DNA of 64,000 nucleotides from Volutella citrinella. Lineage: Eukaryota > Ascomycota > Sordariomycetes > Hypocreales > Nectriaceae. The notes below the pieces were generated by a model, which saw only the letters and a program-made list of their open reading frames with translations, had not been told where the DNA came from and did not search any database. This document shows positions 40,655 to 51,757 of this stretch, one piece after another. The stretch is from assembly GCA_034401135.1 (NCBI GenBank), contig JAWZSP010000008.1:3224001-3288000 (forward strand), read 5' to 3'. A program made the translations under genes and the position numbers. Numbering within the stretch: position 1 is the stretch's first letter; every line of letters begins with the position of its first letter.

Positions 40655-42375
40655 ATGGCATCGCTCAGGTCCAAGAATGGGTGCATCACCTGCCGGTAAG
40701 TTCATGATTCAACTTGACGAGTCCACAACGCCATTCAACGCAACCATCATCGGGCATCAGCTGACAACAAAGAATACGTCGAGTCAAGTGTGATGAAGCA
40801 AGGCCAGTGTGCAAGAGGTGCCAAGTTTCGCAGAGGCCTTGCGCCGGCTATGTCCCCGAGGACAGGCCCATGACTCGCCGCCAGCTCACCGAGGCATATC
40901 AGAAGGCAACGCCCAAGAAATCAGCCTCAAAGGCGTTGACCAGGACGACTCCCAATGTCATACAGCCCAGTAGCTCATCCTTCTTGCCCAAAGGGCCTCC
41001 AACCGCCCAGGACTTTCTGCATTTCGACCTCTTCCGACGAGCCACGGCCCCAAGTACTGACTCCTTCATCCCGTCCTCCTTTTGGGGACACGACATGCTG
41101 CAGCTGGCACACACCGAACCAGCCATGTGGTACGCTGCGCTGGCTCTCGGGGCTTTGCATCGAAGATGGGAACTTGAATCCACGAGCACAGGGATGGACA
41201 ATCTGACGCAACAAGCTACTCGGTACTACGGCATGGCCATGGCTCTTGCCAGGGACGTTGAGTCACCGTCGACAGTCCTGGCCCTGTGTCTAGCACTAGC
41301 TGCAACATCAAATCTGCTGGGGCAACTGTCCGACTCACACACGCACATCATGAGCGGCCTCGGGATTCTCACCCAGGGCAAAGTGGAGACACAACTGCAT
41401 CACATCGCCTCGACGCTGACCCGGATGGAGCTGCTGCCCCTGGCCTACGACGAGCCGATCTCCCTGTATCCATACGAAAAGGCTCTCGTTATATGGAGTC
41501 TGGACCAGGGCATAGTCGGGATGCACGAGAGATTTGATTCTTACTCGGAGGCAGCTGCCATGCTGTTTGCTCTGATACGAAAGCTGATGCTCCACGACGA
41601 AACATATGCGCGCGGCGGTGTGCGAGACTCCACCTATGAGTCCATTATTTCTGAAATAACACTCGACACGGCTCGATTTGAGCACAAGATAGCCGAGTTC
41701 GAGGCTCGAGAGGCCAGCCGCCTAGATGAGCCCGCAGCCATCGCCCTCCGAATCTACCACACCTGGCTGCGGCGGGTCCTAAAAACGAGCATATTTGGCC
41801 CCGAGTGCCGCATGGATTCGTGCTTGGGGGCTCTGCAGCGAGTAACGACGCTTTCATACGCATTCGCGAGGCGGCAGGCCAACGATGGGCAGTTCCAGCT
41901 CAGTCTTGAACCAGCCGTCATTGTTCCCTTGTTCGATGCCGCACGACGATGCAGGCAGCCTGCACTGCGTAGACATGCAATGCAACTCCTAAAAGATATG
42001 AACCGTCAAGAGGGGATGTGGAGGAGCACTAGCGCGGCGGTGGTGGCTGCCGGGTTAATGGCCAAGGAAGAGAAGGGCCTTGAGGAGCGGTACAACCTGA
42101 TAGCAGCCATGTGTCCAAATTACTGTGCCATGAGGCACGTCCAGGATGATGCGATGGCCCTTCCGTGGACGGTGTGGTCTCAGACAGGCTACGAACCTCC
42201 GTCGGATTATACGTGGAATGGGGTTGTAGCCATTCCAGAGGAGAAGCGGGTCAAGGGGCTGAATGTAACTACGCGACTGCATGATCGCGAGCTGGATATC
42301 CGGTTGATTATGAGTCCGTACGATCCGAGACGTCCAGGGGAGATGGAGTTTGAGGACGTTGTGTTGAAGTTTTGA
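40655..42375 (+). CDS. Zn(II)2Cys6 transcription factor
   Basis: Fungal binuclear-cluster regulator, exons 40655-40695 and 40773-42375, 547 residues. The cluster is split by the intron: CITC in exon 1, then RIRRVKC, CKRC and QVSQRPC in exon 2, giving C-x2-C-x6-C-x6-C-x2-C-x6-C. This match confirms the first exon. After a basic Ser/Pro-rich linker, the fungal-specific helical domain starts near LHFDLFRRATAP and includes FWGHDMLQLAHTEPAMWYAALALGALH. The tail is a less conserved helical region with EEKGLEERYNLI. It neighbours a divergent GMC oxidoreductase and precedes the small coiled-coil gene. Target genes unknown. Confidence 0.92.
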
Positions 42376-42530
42376 AAGAAGTCGGATGATCCTCTCAAAC
42401 TCCATGCCAGTTGGAAAGTCTAGAATCATAGTACTTAGTCCCGTAATACTGCAAAAGACGAAGAGATGACGCATCCGCAGCCGATTCGGCATGGTATCGG
42501 CCCCCCAATGCGTTTCCGAGTGATAGTAGA

Positions 42531-42858
42531 ATGGCCGCCGACGCAGAGGCCAGGAAGCGCATAGAAGAGACGAGGCGACAGCTGTGGGGGCAGCTGAAGA
42601 AGAAGCTCAAGGAGTACAGTACGTTTCAAGCCCCTTGGTTTCTCTTGTCCATTTCTTGGTCCTCGACATTAAGCTGAGCGCGTAGACTGCGCTCTGCTCG
42701 AGATGGCTCAGCTGCGAAGCCTGGAATCGCCAGGTGCGGAGCAGGTGAAACTCCTGCGAGAAGAGTTGGCCAGAATGGGAACGCAGAAAATCTTCTCCAA
42801 GGAGTCGATGGGATGCTGGGATGAGGTGTATGACGACGACCTCCGACTGGTGGTTTGA
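42531..42858 (+). CDS. Small coiled-coil protein, unknown
   Basis: Exons 42531-42618 and 42686-42858 encode 86 residues. The N-terminal half is a charged helix (ARKRIEETRRQLWGQLKKKL), the second half continues as LLEMAQLRSLESP and VKLLREELARMG, ending in GCWDEVYDDDLRLVV. Heptad-like hydrophobic spacing fits a coiled coil. The intron has GTACGT donor and GCGTAG acceptor and a good branch region. No family recognised. It starts 155 bp after the regulator's stop on the same strand. The next 700 bp are an AT-rich decayed island, so a truncated remnant cannot be excluded, but the frame is intact. Confidence 0.55.
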
Positions 42859-43630
42859 ATTGCCCTATCAAGCTAGGCACAGCCCTATCGCTGCTTGTTG
42901 CATGCCTTCTTCTGCAGCTTCTCCACTACTTCCACCAGCTTTTTCACCCAATCACCATTCTTCTCCCTGATCCTGGAAAGGATATCCTTCTTCAGGCCTT
43001 CCTTTCCTGTCCGTAGGAAGTGGATACTTTTCTTAGCCTCTATACTGACTTCCTTACCTATCAATTTATATCTAAATATCAAGAGAGATATCAGCACCTC
43101 GTCGGATTATATATTAGTTAGGATATCTTATAGGTTCGGGCTTTTAGCTGGCAGCTTAAAGTTAATCATTTTCTCTAAGAAAAGGCCCTTAGAGATAAAG
43201 GGAGCGTTAATTAGTAGCATCTCGAGGTCGTTAGGTGATGGCAGGCGGGAGAAGTATGTGTGTATATATGTATGCGGGCATTGGCTTGCTTAGCTGCTGG
43301 CTTGGTTGCTTACTTGGCTGCTTGCTTAACAAGGCACTGCTTAAAGAAGCTAGGGGAAAGGCATTATGATATAGCTGGCATAAGCCCGGCGTTGGGTCAT
43401 CTGGCGTAGATAACTTTATCCTTGCGCCTACGGCCACAAAGGTTTATCGCAACCTTCCTATAACCTTTAGTAGTGCAGAGACCTTGATAGATAAGAAGGC
43501 CGCTATTTGCTGCATCTGTTAAATGCTAATTGTGACTCATTACGGACTAACACTGTGGTTGAGATGTTGGGTATGATATCTACTGTGAAATTTGCTGTGG
43601 TTTCTATTGTATATATATCAGGCTGTGTGT
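42859..43630. other. AT-rich island, probable decayed repeat
   Basis: From about 42990 base composition turns AT-rich with TAATTAG, TATATATTAG and similar words unlike flanking genes. A minus-strand frame at 42885-43097 (70 residues, Lys/Leu/Glu-rich, KSIHFLRTGKEGLKKDILSR) reads like part of an old protein, perhaps from a mobile element, but has no start context and no known domain. The look is that of a repeat degraded by RIP-type C-to-T change. Identity unknown. Confidence 0.5.
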
Positions 43631-43639
43631 TGCACGGGC

Positions 43640-44241
43640 TTGTTGACTATCTTCCATGACGACGACCTCGTCGTGCTCCGGAGCGGCATGGACAAGGGCA
43701 GCCGGGTGAGCAACTGGATCAAACTGGGCATTGGGATTCTGCAGTGGGAGTTTGGAGCAAGAGACAAGGTGCGTTGGCAATTCTTCCTATTCTGGCTCGC
43801 CGTAGATTCGATTCGCTCATCATGATTCCCGAGGAGCAGGCGCTGACCACGGCCGTACACATCGACGAGCCACGAGTCATCGTGGTGGGTGAGAAGCAGC
43901 CCCATATGAGCAAGGTGGAGATGGCCAGGAAGCACGCCTTCGCCTCCCGCTTCGTCATGGCGCTTTTTGGCGGCTTTGCGCTCATCGCGCCGACCGTCAT
44001 CATGGCCAAGGTGGAGGGCATCAATGTCAGCCTCGTCACGACGTCGGTGGCCGTCATCATGTTTGGGCTCCTCCTCGCGTTTGGCGCGACGGATAGCACG
44101 GGCAAAGATGTCTTGGCTGCCACGGCAGCATATACAGCCGTGCTAGTAGTCTTTATCGGGACAAGTCTTGCTGGGGGTGACCAAGGAGGGACGACTGGGG
44201 CGTCGAACAGCACTGCCAAAAGGACGGCGAATGGGTCATAA
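43640..44241 (+). pseudogene. DUF6594 membrane protein remnant, 5'-truncated and frameshifted
   Basis: Matches the C-terminal part of the fungal DUF6594 family (unknown function, three C-terminal membrane helices). First segment: FHDDDLVVLRSG, SNWIKLGIGILQWEFG, QFFLFWLAVDSIRS, then the frame closes. Close to that point (about 43800-43815) the family continues in another frame: LIMIPEEQALTTAVHIDEPRVIVVG, followed by helices FVMALFGGFALIAPTVIMA, SVAVIMFGLLLAFGA and AAYTAVLVVFIGTSLA and a stop at 44239-44241. A splice solution restoring frame was sought and not found. The usual N-terminal helical region is missing, and the left flank is the AT-rich island. So it is a degraded copy. DUF6594 proteins often sit near HET genes in fungi, as here. 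Confidence 0.7.
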
Positions 44242-44714
44242 CAAGGGCATCTTGCAATGAAACCCTAACGTACTATTCTTGAAATGCGATATATCTTGTA
44301 TTGGATGTCTAGATCGTGGTTATCACGATGATAAGCTGCTATGCGAGGCTCTAACTTAACGGGCGACAATGGACTTTAAAATCACAATCTCGGTCGGCAT
44401 GTAGTTGTATTGAAAGTTGGTAACGTGTATATAGATGGCAGGTAAATTATCAAGTCGGGTTCTTATACAAAATTGAAGAAAAAGTATGAGCAGGGAGCAC
44501 AGAGGTCTCGGGATGGGGCTACATTTCCAGCACAGAAACCCCCAGCGAGCCCCTGCAAAAGCTGACAGCCGTGGATTTAGCGTGCTTCAGCTTGTCTCCA
44601 TTCATTGGAAATAAATTGCGGATCAATATTCCCCCGCATCTTGCATGTCAAACGGTGCTGTGCTTACGGGCGGGCTTCGCAGAATAGACAACATGTTGCG
44701 ACAGTCTAAGCAAA
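44242..44714. other. Intergenic
   Basis: No gene; carries the promoter of the HET gene. Nothing else recognised. Confidence 0.4.
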
Positions 44715-46634
44715 ATGCCGCCATTTGTCTATTCACCACTCGACAAAGGACTAGGCATCCGCCTAGTCCATATTCTCCCCGGGGACACCGCGGCACCCAT
44801 CTCGGTGTCGATAGTGCACGCCGACCTGGCTGATGCCCTGAAATATGAGTGCCTCTCGTACGCCTGGGGCAAACCCGACTTGGCTCACCCCATCTCCGTG
44901 GTCGAGGGCGATGCCACCTCCGCCTCAAAGGTATCGTCGCTGGCCATTTCTACCAACCTGTTCGAAGCCCTGCCGTACCTGCGCGATTCCAAGCAACCGC
45001 GGACATTTTGGATCGACGCCATCTGCATCGACCAGGGCAATCTGACGGAGCGGGGGCGCCAAGTCAGCCTCATGCGCCGCATCTACAGCGCCGCCCAGCG
45101 CGTCGTGGTTTGGCTGGGCAAAGACAGCCCCACGAGTGGACAGGCGATTCGTTTCATCGACGAGATGGCTCGCTTCATGAAGCGGCGCCTCGAGAATTCG
45201 CATTATTGCAGTGCCGACACGCCCTGGAGATCCGAGTGGCAGGACTGGGAGGAGGGCAGGGAGCACGCCGGAAAGGAGGAGCACATCGTCAGCGGGTTCC
45301 CTGTCCTCTACGAGCCCCCGTTCTACCAATTCTTCAAAGGTAGCCGCAACCCCGACTGGGCGGCCCTGGATGAGCTTCTAGCACGGCCCTGGTGGTCGCG
45401 GGCCTGGGTTGTGCAGGAGGTGTGGTGTGCCCGGGACCGGCTCGCCGTGGTACTGCAGTGCGGCGAGGATACTCTGCCATGGGACCAGGTGCGGCTGGCC
45501 CTTAACTACGACGAGGCCTGGGACGACATGGGCGATGCTATCAGGTGGGGAGGCAGACAAGACGGGTTGCGCGAAAAGCTCTGGCCTGCACTGAAGCGCC
45601 GATACGGGCTCGCCATCCACATTGCCGGCCAGCGCGTTAACGGCAGCTCGCTGTCCAGCTTGCTCTGGAACACATGGGACCGCGATGCCGCTGACCCGCG
45701 CGACAAGATCTACGCCATCATGGACCTGGCGGGAGACGACGGCCAGGACGGGAACAGCATCTCCATCATCCCAGATTACACCAAGCCCGTGGAGCAGCTG
45801 TACGCTGAGGTGGCAGTCGAGATGATGAGGCGGTCCAAGAGCCTCGACTACGTGCTGCTCGCGGCCTCGAACAAGACGACCGATGGGAACCTGCCGTCGT
45901 GGGTGCCTGACTGGAGACGCGAGGTCAACGATGAGCGGCCCGGTTTGTTTGTGAACCGACAGAAGCTCTACGCTATGTACGTCTCCGGGTCCATCGACAA
46001 GATCAAGAGCCGCGGCCACGGCTACGTCGCTTCGGGGGATAGTGTTCCCGTTGTCGACACCGACGACGCGCTGCAAGTGCTGAGGCTCAAGGGCTTCGTG
46101 TTTGACGAGATTCTTGACTGTGCGCCGACATTTGGCGACGAGAGCAGCGGATTTAGTGACTATATTCAGGCGTCTACGCTTATAGCCCGCCGTCACGCCG
46201 TTGTTAAACCTGAGATTACAAAGAAAGACTTTGAGCGCATCGCGGCTGCGGGCGGTCCCCCAGATGAGAACAAGCAGCTCCACGAACAGGCCATGGCATC
46301 TGTTCTGCCCCATCGGAGATTCCTCGTGACAAAGACTGGCCGGGTTGGTCTGGGTCCGGGCACCGCAGAGGTTGGGGACAGAGTGGCCATTTTTGCTGGG
46401 TGCAGCTATCCCATGGTTCTTCGCCAAGACGGCAATGAAGTCTTTAGGTTGGTTGGAGAGGCGTTTGGTGAGTCAAACTAGTTCGCGTAGGCGTCGAGAC
46501 ACTAACATTGGGTAGTCGAGGGTGTCATGCTAGGAGAGTTGCTTGGGTACAGCCCAGGGGAAGAAGAGGGAGTGGGAAGGTCTGGGTCAGACCGGCAGCC
46601 AGAGCCGGCCTGGGGCACAATCGAGCTGCGATAA
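44715..46634 (+). CDS. HET-domain (heterokaryon incompatibility) protein
   Basis: Allorecognition/cell-death type protein, exons 44715-46467 and 46516-46634, 623 residues. The HET domain (about 40-200) shows YECLSYAWG, LFEALPYLRDS, FWIDAICIDQGNLTERGRQV and RRVVVWLGKDS-like VVVWLG, the three blocks defining PF06985. Later come PWWSRAWVVQEV, WDRDAADPRDKIYAIMDLAG and PDYTKPVEQLYAEV, all typical of the extended HET family. The C-terminal exon was added by splicing 46468-46515, which produces the family end GEAFVEGVMLGELLG. HET domains are TIR-like and can trigger death on fusion of unlike hyphae. No partner NLR is visible, but a DUF6594 remnant precedes it. Confidence 0.93.
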
Positions 46635-46921
46635 TCACTAGATATCTGACACAGTGGGAGCACATGGCCCAGAAAAAGGAGAACGAAGGAAAAAAGGCTT
46701 GGTTGGTGTCCTGCTATCAAGCCTGCTGCCAACCCGTGATAGACTCGTGCCAAAGCTATAACTTAAGTAGAGCGTAGTTGATGGGGATATGTGGGAATAA
46801 AATAGTAATCACCAACCACACGGGAATGCCACCAGTTCAAAGTGCATAACTTCTCAATTCCTATCCCTAGCATCAAACTAAGGACTCTTACTGATCCCAT
46901 TTGTTGCCCCTTGTTCTCGGC

Positions 46922-47839
46922 TTATTCCTTGTCACCACCCCACCACGCAATCCACTGATCAGCTATTTCAGGATAGCCCCGAGCCCCTAGTTCCGCCTGG
47001 ACAAGCCTCCTCCACTCAGTGCGCAGCCGGAAGTCCTGGAAATCAAGATTCATCCCACTCGCAAGGCAAAACTTTGTCCGGATCCACTCCACCGGGACGA
47101 AGCCTGCAGTCTCCCAGTCGATGATTCCGAAAGAACCGGTTTTGGGATCGACAATAATGTTGCCCGGCCCGAGGTCGCAGTGATAAAAATGGAACTTGGA
47201 GCAGTCCATTTTGAGGGCTGAGCAGTTGCTGAGCAGAAAGGAAGGGGTGCAGTCTCTGCAGCCAAGCGAGGAAAGATGCAGTTCGGACAGGTGATTACCA
47301 TCCACGCCGTGAACCCCGTCTCCTAGATGAGCCTTGAGCTCGTCACAGACGTTTGCGATCCGAGAAACATAGCCTTGCTTCGCATCGTCGGTTAGGCTGG
47401 GCCACAGTGAAGTGAGGGTCTGACCAGGTAGCTTTTGCTGAAGGATGAAGTATCGGCCGTTGTAATCGGTTTGGAAGAGGACGTCAGCGACCGTAAAGGA
47501 AGGCTTCTTGCTGCGAACAAAGTCCATTGAGACGTGTTCCCGGGTGGCCTTTGGATCGACAACTTTGATCTTCAGGATGGCCTCCCCAAAGACCCAAGCT
47601 GCCGACGCATTACCAGCGTCGTAGACTTTGGTGATGTGGCTCGTCTCCGACAGTGAACGCGACTCGGGTAGCTCGGCGGCTGTCGTGAAGCTGTAGAATG
47701 AGCCATTTCCATCGCTCCATGAGATTCCGGATGGTGAATCCGTTCGCGAAATGAGAAAGCGTTGAGCAATAAGCCAGTGGTTGTCGTCGATTTCGCGCAC
47801 AGACTCGCGCACAGGGTGATTGACGGGATGGGAAGTCAT
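46922..47839 (-). CDS. APH-family phosphotransferase (kinase-like)
   Basis: Protein-kinase-like fold of the aminoglycoside phosphotransferase/choline kinase group, single exon, 305 residues from ATG 47839. Motifs: ILKIKVVD with the likely ATP-binding Lys, YFILQQKLPGQTLTSLWP (hinge and specificity region), FYHCDLGPGNIIVD (Brenner motif HxDxxxxN: H-C-D-L-G-P-G-N) and GIIDWETAGF (Mg-binding Asp). An upstream in-frame ATG (47923) would add 28 residues that are His-Leu repeats coded by a purine/pyrimidine microsatellite, so the later start is preferred. Fungal APH-like proteins are many, substrates mostly unknown; drug or small-metabolite phosphorylation is possible. Confidence 0.88.
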   Translation of the reverse strand: MTSHPVNHPVRESVREIDDNHWLIAQRFLISRTDSPSGISWSDGNGSFYSFTTAAELPESRSLSETSHITKVYDAGNASAAWVFGEAILKIKVVDPKATREHVSMDFVRSKKPSFTVADVLFQTDYNGRYFILQQKLPGQTLTSLWPSLTDDAKQGYVSRIANVCDELKAHLGDGVHGVDGNHLSELHLSSLGCRDCTPSFLLSNCSALKMDCSKFHFYHCDLGPGNIIVDPKTGSFGIIDWETAGFVPVEWIRTKFCLASGMNLDFQDFRLRTEWRRLVQAELGARGYPEIADQWIAWWGGDKE

Positions 47840-47842
47840 CTC

Positions 47843-47900
47843 GAGATGAAAGTGAAGATGAAGATGAGGATGAAGTTGGAGATGAAGATGAAGATGGAGG
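47843..47900. repeat. GATGAA-type purine-rich repeat
   Basis: Imperfect run of GATGAA/GAAGAT hexamers directly upstream of the preferred start of the APH gene; on the gene strand it reads CATCTT repeats in the leader. Confidence 0.8.
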
Positions 47901-48170
47901 GTGGTCCTCTTGGGGAGATGCACAACTTTTATACACTGCTTGATGCTGGACCATAACCTTATGCAAAGTGGGTTAAGAGAAACAAAAAATTGAACAAGAA
48001 ACAGACTCTTGATGCATACATGTATTGTTCATATTAGCTTGCCTTTTTCCATTGTCTTATTTCCTATTTTCTCATGTGTGTTTTGATCGTGTTCCCTGCT
48101 TTCCCATCCTTGTACCGACTTCTCCACCACGATGCTTGTGCAATATGAGTCACATGAACAATCATATCGT

Positions 48171-49824
48171 CTATGCCGACCTCTCCGTCACTTGCACCCA
48201 CATGTCCGACAACACAAACAAGCCCGCACAATTCTCCGACTTCCACGGCTTCTCTGGGTCTGCTGAAGCCATGTTGAAGTGGCGAACAAGCTATGGCATT
48301 AGTCAGAAACACTCTACTGCACAGAAACGGGCCACTCACCTCGAAAATAGTCTTGTAAATCTCCATCCACGCAATGTTCTTGCCCAAGCACATGAATCTC
48401 CCGTGAGAAAAGACAAGGTCAAGCGTCTTCACCATGGTATCCAGCCTCCCTTGGTCAGCCTCGAGCCACCGCTCGGGCCGGAAGTACTCGGCGTCGTGTC
48501 CGTAAATGGCCGTGTTGTGGTGCAGTGCGAATCCCGAGTAGCCAATCTCGGTGCCGCCGGGAAGAAAGAGTTTCTCTCCATCGACCTCGATGACGTCGCC
48601 TCCTGGTCGGACCGTGCGGATGAGTAGAGTTGTCGTGGGAGGACGGATCCGCATGCCTTCACGAATGACAGCTTGGAGATAGGGCAGCTTTCTGGCTTGG
48701 GCGAGAGAGATGACCTTGCCGTGTTCGACCATATTGGCGTCTCGCAGCGCATCTGAGACTTCTTGGGTGAGCTTCTCGTGCACGCGATGGTTGGCCATGA
48801 GGTAGAGAAGAATAGTTCGGATCACTGTTGCCGTTGTGTCGGAGCCCGCAACGAGCATCTCGATGGCTGCCGAGCGAAGTTCTTCTCCTGACAGCCCGCC
48901 ACGTATCATCGCCGCAATCAGCCCCGTCCGAGTATCCTGCGGGCCGCTTGCATTCCTTTCCACATGCTCAATGCACATGCCTGTCATCCTGCCCAGTCCT
49001 TTCTTGTCTTGGGGACTGGGGAAGCACATGCGCCCTATCACTGGAGCTTGGGTGATCCAGGTGAGCCCTGCGGCGGAAATGAAGTTGAGAACACGCAGGC
49101 CCTCTGCTCCAGACTTGACAATTTCGTCGACATCATCGTTCCTCTCCAGTAGACCAAAGGTGGCCCCGTAACCCACGGCACTGATGGTATCGAGCGTGAA
49201 GAACTGAACCTTTTCTGATAGGTTCATGTGTTTAATTCCCTTGTCTGTCGACAGGTGGTTGGACCGGATGAGGTTGATAAACTTTGTAACCATCGCATCG
49301 ATCGTCGTCTCTGTTTCGGGTGTCTCTCTACCAGAGTACTAATGTCACTGTTAGCCAGATGAGTCTTTGGAGGTCAACAGACGCACAGCTGGTATCATCC
49401 GGTTCCGTCTGTCTTCGTGTTCCTTTTCGTTAATCAGGGTGAATAGAGAGTCTTGCTCGTATCGAAAGCGCAAGGAATGGTAGAACCACTTGCACCGCTG
49501 ATATCGGGGACTCCTATTGACGTGCCACCAGACATCGGGCGAGGAGGTAACTAAGAGGTTGGGAGCAACGCGAGCAATGCAACCTGCGACTGTAATTAAG
49601 TCTTTTTTCCCTGTGGTAACTGGATGATACCGAGGCTTACCGAATTCCTGATTTGCCTTTTCGTACCACTTGTGGCTGTCCTTGTCGAGAATTGCCCGCT
49701 TGTTCGGCCACCCGCTGACACCAGTCCAACGCGGACCTTTGAAGTGTCTGAGTCTGGCGTATAGAAGCCATGTCCTGGCGAGCCATAGAGCAAAGGCCAG
49801 GAGAAGGATGTGAAAAGCGTGCAT
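48171..49824 (-). CDS. Cytochrome P450 monooxygenase
   Basis: Heme-thiolate monooxygenase of the endoplasmic reticulum, exons 49824-49641, 49583-49387, 49338-48340 and 48290-48171, 499 residues. An N-terminal membrane anchor (MHAFHILLLAFALWLARTWL) is followed by FKGPRWTGVSGWP, the I-helix AGSDTTA, the K-helix REGMRIRPP (ExxR), FRPERWLEAD (PERF-like) and the heme loop FSHGRFMCLG with the Cys ligand. The final exon was recovered by splicing at 48339-48291, which yields ELVRHFNMASADPEKPW, a normal CYP C-terminus; a read-through frame gives an unrelated tail. The family resembles pisatin-demethylase-like fungal P450s, an inference from general pattern only. Next to an APH-type kinase gene on the same strand. 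Substrate unknown. Confidence 0.94.
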
Positions 49825-50858
49825 CTTGGAATTAATGTTGCTGGTTCAAAGATTCTGAAGGGACTAGACCCCAAGGACTCGGGCCTCAGGCCATACATAT
49901 TGTTCGATCGAGCCCAACATCCAAGGCTTGCCACACCTCCTTCTCGAGGTTGACAGCTAGTTGTCAGCTTTCGCACGCACGGACGGCAAACACACCAAGA
50001 TCATCACTAACTATTCGGGCGGCCCGCATCAGGCTACTGGCGGCAAGCCATAGATAACAACCATCACACTCGTCACACTTGATCACGCGGCCCACCAGCC
50101 AAGCCAAGAAATTGCGCAAATGGCGAGGCCATCCAATGACGAGCCGAGGTCGTTTCACACCGGTCGCTTGTTGCACTTGCATAATAGCCTACATGATGTT
50201 CAGGCTGGCGCGGTGTGTGGGAGCGGGATGGCACTAGTCAAGCCATCTCGACGCCACGGCTGGATCAGCTCGGCTAGTCGCCGATTGAATCGTCAGCAGC
50301 GAGCGGCAGCCGGTAGCAGCCGCCTCACCGGTTGTGGAAACGTGCCATCCCTTGTTTGGACAGTGAATGCGTCTGCTGCCCGAATACACCGCTTAGCACA
50401 GTCAAACTTGGACACGTTCAAGCGAGAGCTGAGTCAATTTAGCCAGTTGCTAGTGCAGTATAGACTTGGAGCTTAGATAATGAGAATACCGCTTGGTGGG
50501 ACCGCGAATCATTGGTAGCTTGACAACCCTGGCCAGAACCGAGCCCACTTCTTCCCGCCCACGGTTATCGTCCTTTTGCCAGGCTGTGTAACTAGCAATG
50601 ACAACTGTAAGCATGCGTACCATCGATGAGGACTGCTGGTACCCGGACTAACACCGGGCCGACTGCGACTATTATAAGAAGTGATGAATAATAGCGCTGC
50701 TTTACCTAGTGTTAGATCCGTGATTGAATTATACCTATTACTTCTTAACCTGCTTTTTAAGCAGGGGTATAAGTTATATATTATAGTTAGTTATTGATAT
50801 AAATATAATAATCTAGGAGACTTGCTATCCCCAGTACTATAACGGTTTGCAAAGGTGT
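49825..50858. other. Intergenic with AT-rich decayed patch
   Basis: No supported gene. At about 50690-50825 the sequence becomes strongly AT-rich (ATATAATAAT words) with a small CCTGCTT/AAGCAGG inverted repeat, similar in style to the island at 43 kb and probably a decayed repeat. Confidence 0.45.
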
Positions 50859-51600
50859 TCAATCTCCACCGATCCTATGTCCGTTGACAAATAGCGCCGT
50901 GCCTCGCTGGCCCATCCTTGCCCCCACAACCAATACCTTGGTCGCATCTTCCCCCGGATCGCGTTCGACCAAAGATTGACTGTGCGTGATCACCACCATC
51001 CAGCCGCCCACCGTTTGTGACATGACGCCACACCACCTAACTACAGCCGCCTGGCCCGCCTTGTCTAGGCTATCAAACACCTCGTCAACAGCTTGCGCTC
51101 GCCACTCGAGCGCTTGTTATAGGCGAGCGAGGGGTGAACAGCAAGGGTGGGACCGAGAACGGATCCCGAGAGGGATGTACCTATCATATCGTCGGCGGAC
51201 TCGGCGTCGAACAGGAACGCAGCATCCCCGTTGCCATGTGCGCGTGGCGCGTGTCATCATACAGCACCGTGAGGACCTGCGTGAGGAGTGCGTTGAGCTC
51301 CGATAATGACTTCACAAGGATGTGCTCGCGGAAGTTGACCGTTGCCTTCGTCGCGGAGCTGGGCGAGGAAGATGAAGAGGTGCGGCAGGTGCGCTTTGCC
51401 AGAGTGGAGGACCAAAAGACGAAGAGCTCGCGATTAGCGGCAAGCTCTTGCAGCTTGGTGGCCAGCACGTCGTGTTCCGCGCGTAGGGAGTACAGAGATG
51501 ACTGCTCGGTTTCAGCCAGGCACTTGTATGTGGCTGCGTCGCGCTGCTTGATCGTGGCTTGTTGCTGCCAGTCAGTGCCCAGTGTCGGGCCCGACATAAG
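50859..51600 (-). pseudogene. SMC/Rad50-like ABC ATPase remnant with deletion
   Basis: Degraded C-terminal half of a coiled-coil ABC ATPase. Upstream part: a coiled-coil stretch (LRAEHDVLATKLQELAANRELF) and HILVKSLSELNALLTQVLTVLYDD. Near 51215 the frame slips by one base, after which FDAESADDMIG and AYNKRSSGERK follow, the latter resembling the ABC signature (SGGE). Immediately after, at about 51090, the Walker B segment VDEVFDSLD begins in yet another frame, then VVITHSQ (H-loop) and GTALFVNGHRIGGD to a stop at 50859-50861. In intact ABC ATPases some 20 or more residues lie between signature and Walker B, so a deletion of that segment is likely. The P-loop half is absent. Family assignment rests on the order signature, Walker B, D-loop and H-loop. 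Confidence 0.65.
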
Positions 51601-51757
51601 GTCCTTGCTCGCACTGCTAGCAGTGCCGAAAGTCACGTGGCTTACTCACACCGCTAGCAGCGCGCTAATAGCCCCGCTTCACCTCTCACTGTCTTTGGAG
51701 CAACATTCGCCTCTTTAAAATCATCAACTCTCGAGAAACCCGCACACGTCGCAGTCC

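Noticed and set aside
42885..43097. 70-residue minus-strand frame in the AT-rich island as a gene
   Set aside because: No start context, no domain, surrounded by degraded AT-rich sequence; treated as part of a decayed repeat.
45378..46427. 349-residue minus-strand frame over the HET gene
   Set aside because: Shadow frame; HET motifs are on the plus strand.
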